From the NCBI GenBank assembly GCA_002401495.1, contig NVTG01000004.1, positions 1 to 7,573 on the forward strand: DNA of 7,573 bases, in the 5' to 3' direction. Position 1 is the stretch's first letter, and each line of letters begins with the position of its first letter. Origin of the DNA: Candidatus Kaiserbacteria bacterium (GTDB lineage Bacteria; Patescibacteria; Paceibacteria; UBA9973; UBA2100). Of the stretch, positions 6,390 through 7,573 are shown piece after piece. Under the pieces are notes generated by a model that searched no databases, had not been told where the DNA came from, and saw nothing but the letters and a program-made list of their open reading frames with translations. The translations under genes and the position numbers were made by a program.

Positions 6390-6400
6390 GTTATTATTAA
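6372..6400 (+). promoter_or_regulatory. Sigma70-like promoter of the siderophore-interacting gene
   Basis: TTGAGA (6372-6377, 5 of 6 to the -35 consensus) is separated by 17 nt from TATTAA (6395-6400, 4 of 6 to the -10). The second Fur-like box covers the -35 and much of the spacer, so bound repressor would block RNA polymerase. This predicts a leader of about 30-35 nt before the ATG at 6440. Confidence 0.5.
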
Positions 6401-6439
6401 CGGTGGGTCAATCCTGTTCGCCCATTTATCCGGGAAATC

Positions 6440-7507
6440 ATGTCCACATCGCTTCTGACCGCCAAAACGCGCATTGCGTTGCCAAACTCTGCCGCCCTGA
6501 TTGATCATGCTGCCGCATTCTATCGTGAGCATGATTTCGAAGTTTCCTGTGAGGGTGATCGGACACGGATTTCAGTTTCTGTCGGCCAGATCCAACTGAG
6601 CTCTACAGAAACCGCGCTTGAGGTTGAAATTGCTGCCAAGAGCGAAGTGGATGTGATGCAGATGAAGTCTGCGATTATTTCCATCCTGCAACAGGCCATG
6701 CCTGACGCCAATCTTGATTGCCGCTGGCAGGGGGCAGGCAAAGGCAATGGAAAGTTGCCCAACTTCTGCGAGCTGACCGTGGGCGCGATCACCGACCTTT
6801 CGCCGCATATGCGGCGCTTGCGCCTTCATGGCAGTGATCTTGATGCTTATGACAGCGAAGCCATCCATGTGCGGTTGCTGATCCCGCCACGTGGGCAGGA
6901 AAATCCGCAATGGCCGACCCTTGCTGACAATGGCATGCCCGTCTGGCCCAGTGGTGAAAACACCGTCGAACAGCGCGTTTATACGATCCGCGCAATCGAC
7001 GCCGGGGCCGGCTGGGTTGATGTCGATTTCGTCATGCATGGCGATAACGGCCCGGGTTCGGCTTTTGCCATGCATGCCAGTCCCGGTGATGTGGTTGCCA
7101 TGACAGGGCCACTTGGAACCGCCTTGCCCGACGCCGACTGGATGCTGTTGGCAGGGGACGAAACCGCTTTGCCGGCCATCGGGCGGTATCTGGCCGAAAT
7201 GCCGGATCATGTATCGGGCCACGCCTTCATCGAGGTCGGCAGCCAATCCGACGTCATGTCGGTACAAACAGAAAGTCAGATAGAGGTGACATGGCTGTTT
7301 CGCGAAGATGCGAAGGTGGTGGAACATAGCCTGCTACAAGATGCCATTCGATCTGTCGGTCTGCCCGATGCGGGTCAGAGTGTGTATTGCTGGGCCGGAG
7401 TGGAACAGACCGATTACAAGCCCATCCATAATTATTGGCGCAAGGAGCTGGGTCTTGATCGCGACAAGTGTCTTGCCATGACATTCTGGCGCAAGGCGGG
7501 GCGCTAA
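6440..7507 (+). CDS. DUF2218 domain fused to siderophore-interacting FAD reductase (355 aa)
   Basis: Residues about 8-95 resemble DUF2218, a small domain of unknown role often found with iron-uptake genes. After a short linker, residues about 110-355 form a siderophore-interacting protein of the ViuB/YqjH type, a flavoenzyme that reduces ferric siderophores in the cytoplasm to release Fe2+. The FAD-binding barrel shows RVYTIR (179-184, the flavin-binding R-x-Y-T/S) and HGDNGPGSAFA (200-210). The NAD(P)H-like domain shows LLAGDETALPAIGRYL (236-251), WAGVE (318-322) and NYWRKELG (331-338), all usual for the family. There is no signal peptide. The ATG at 6440 has a weak GGGA 4 nt before it. The Fur-like boxes upstream predict expression in iron starvation. 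The siderophore and transport genes are not in this window. Confidence 0.92.
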   Translation: MSTSLLTAKTRIALPNSAALIDHAAAFYREHDFEVSCEGDRTRISVSVGQIQLSSTETALEVEIAAKSEVDVMQMKSAIISILQQAMPDANLDCRWQGAGKGNGKLPNFCELTVGAITDLSPHMRRLRLHGSDLDAYDSEAIHVRLLIPPRGQENPQWPTLADNGMPVWPSGENTVEQRVYTIRAIDAGAGWVDVDFVMHGDNGPGSAFAMHASPGDVVAMTGPLGTALPDADWMLLAGDETALPAIGRYLAEMPDHVSGHAFIEVGSQSDVMSVQTESQIEVTWLFREDAKVVEHSLLQDAIRSVGLPDAGQSVYCWAGVEQTDYKPIHNYWRKELGLDRDKCLAMTFWRKAGR

Positions 7508-7526
7508 GTCTGGTTTTGGTCAATTT

Positions 7527-7573
7527 GCCCTGACATTGGCGACGGATTGATGCAGGGCTGGCGCAAAATGCGC
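7527..7573 (+). terminator. Possible terminator region at the window edge
   Basis: GCCCTG (7527-7532) and CAGGGC (7553-7558) are complementary with a 20-nt loop. GCGCA-AAA-TGCGC (7561-7573) can form a tight 5-bp hairpin that runs to the last base. Whether a T run follows the second hairpin cannot be seen. Confidence 0.25.

Noticed and set aside
6572..7327. 251-codon open frame opposite the siderophore-interacting gene
   Set aside because: The plus-strand gene has clear family motifs throughout. The antisense product shows no domain and has shadow-like composition.

Overview
The window looks like chromosomal DNA from a motile, probably marine alphaproteobacterium. Rhodospirillales, Thalassospira-like, is my best guess; it rests on recall of protein style and moderately high GC, not on a search. 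It holds seven protein genes, two of them two-domain or multi-domain proteins of some interest. I see no tRNA, rRNA, CRISPR array or insertion sequence.

Layout. (1) Bases 1-1159, plus strand: the last two thirds of mutL (mismatch repair), followed after 8 nt by a small GNAT acetyltransferase (1168-1683) that is probably co-transcribed. (2) Bases 1680-4938, minus strand: a three-gene motility operon, read from right to left. It runs motA (4168-4938), motB (3167-4120), then a gene for a degenerate receiver domain joined by a low-complexity linker to 23 in-phase pentapeptide repeats (1680-3104). MotA and MotB most resemble the sodium-driven PomA/PomB stator. The stop codons of the plus-strand GNAT gene and of this operon overlap in one TTAA palindrome. 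(3) Bases 4939-5406: a 468-nt gap upstream of motA, with a perfect inverted repeat but no promoter I can call. (4) Bases 5407-6258, minus strand: a second, larger GNAT protein of the two-domain YitH-like type. (5) Bases 6259-6439: a divergent control region with tandem Fur-box-like sequences over a sigma70-like promoter. (6) Bases 6440-7507, plus strand: a DUF2218 domain fused to a siderophore-interacting FAD reductase, most likely an iron-repressed ferric-siderophore reductase.

How the parts fit. MotA and MotB form the membrane ion channel that turns the flagellar rotor. The third operon protein has no membrane segment and has lost the phosphorylation residues of its receiver, so it is best seen as a candidate cytoplasmic partner or modulator of the stator. 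That role is inference from gene order; it is the most interesting lead in the window. The iron gene, the two acetyltransferases and mutL are unrelated neighbours.
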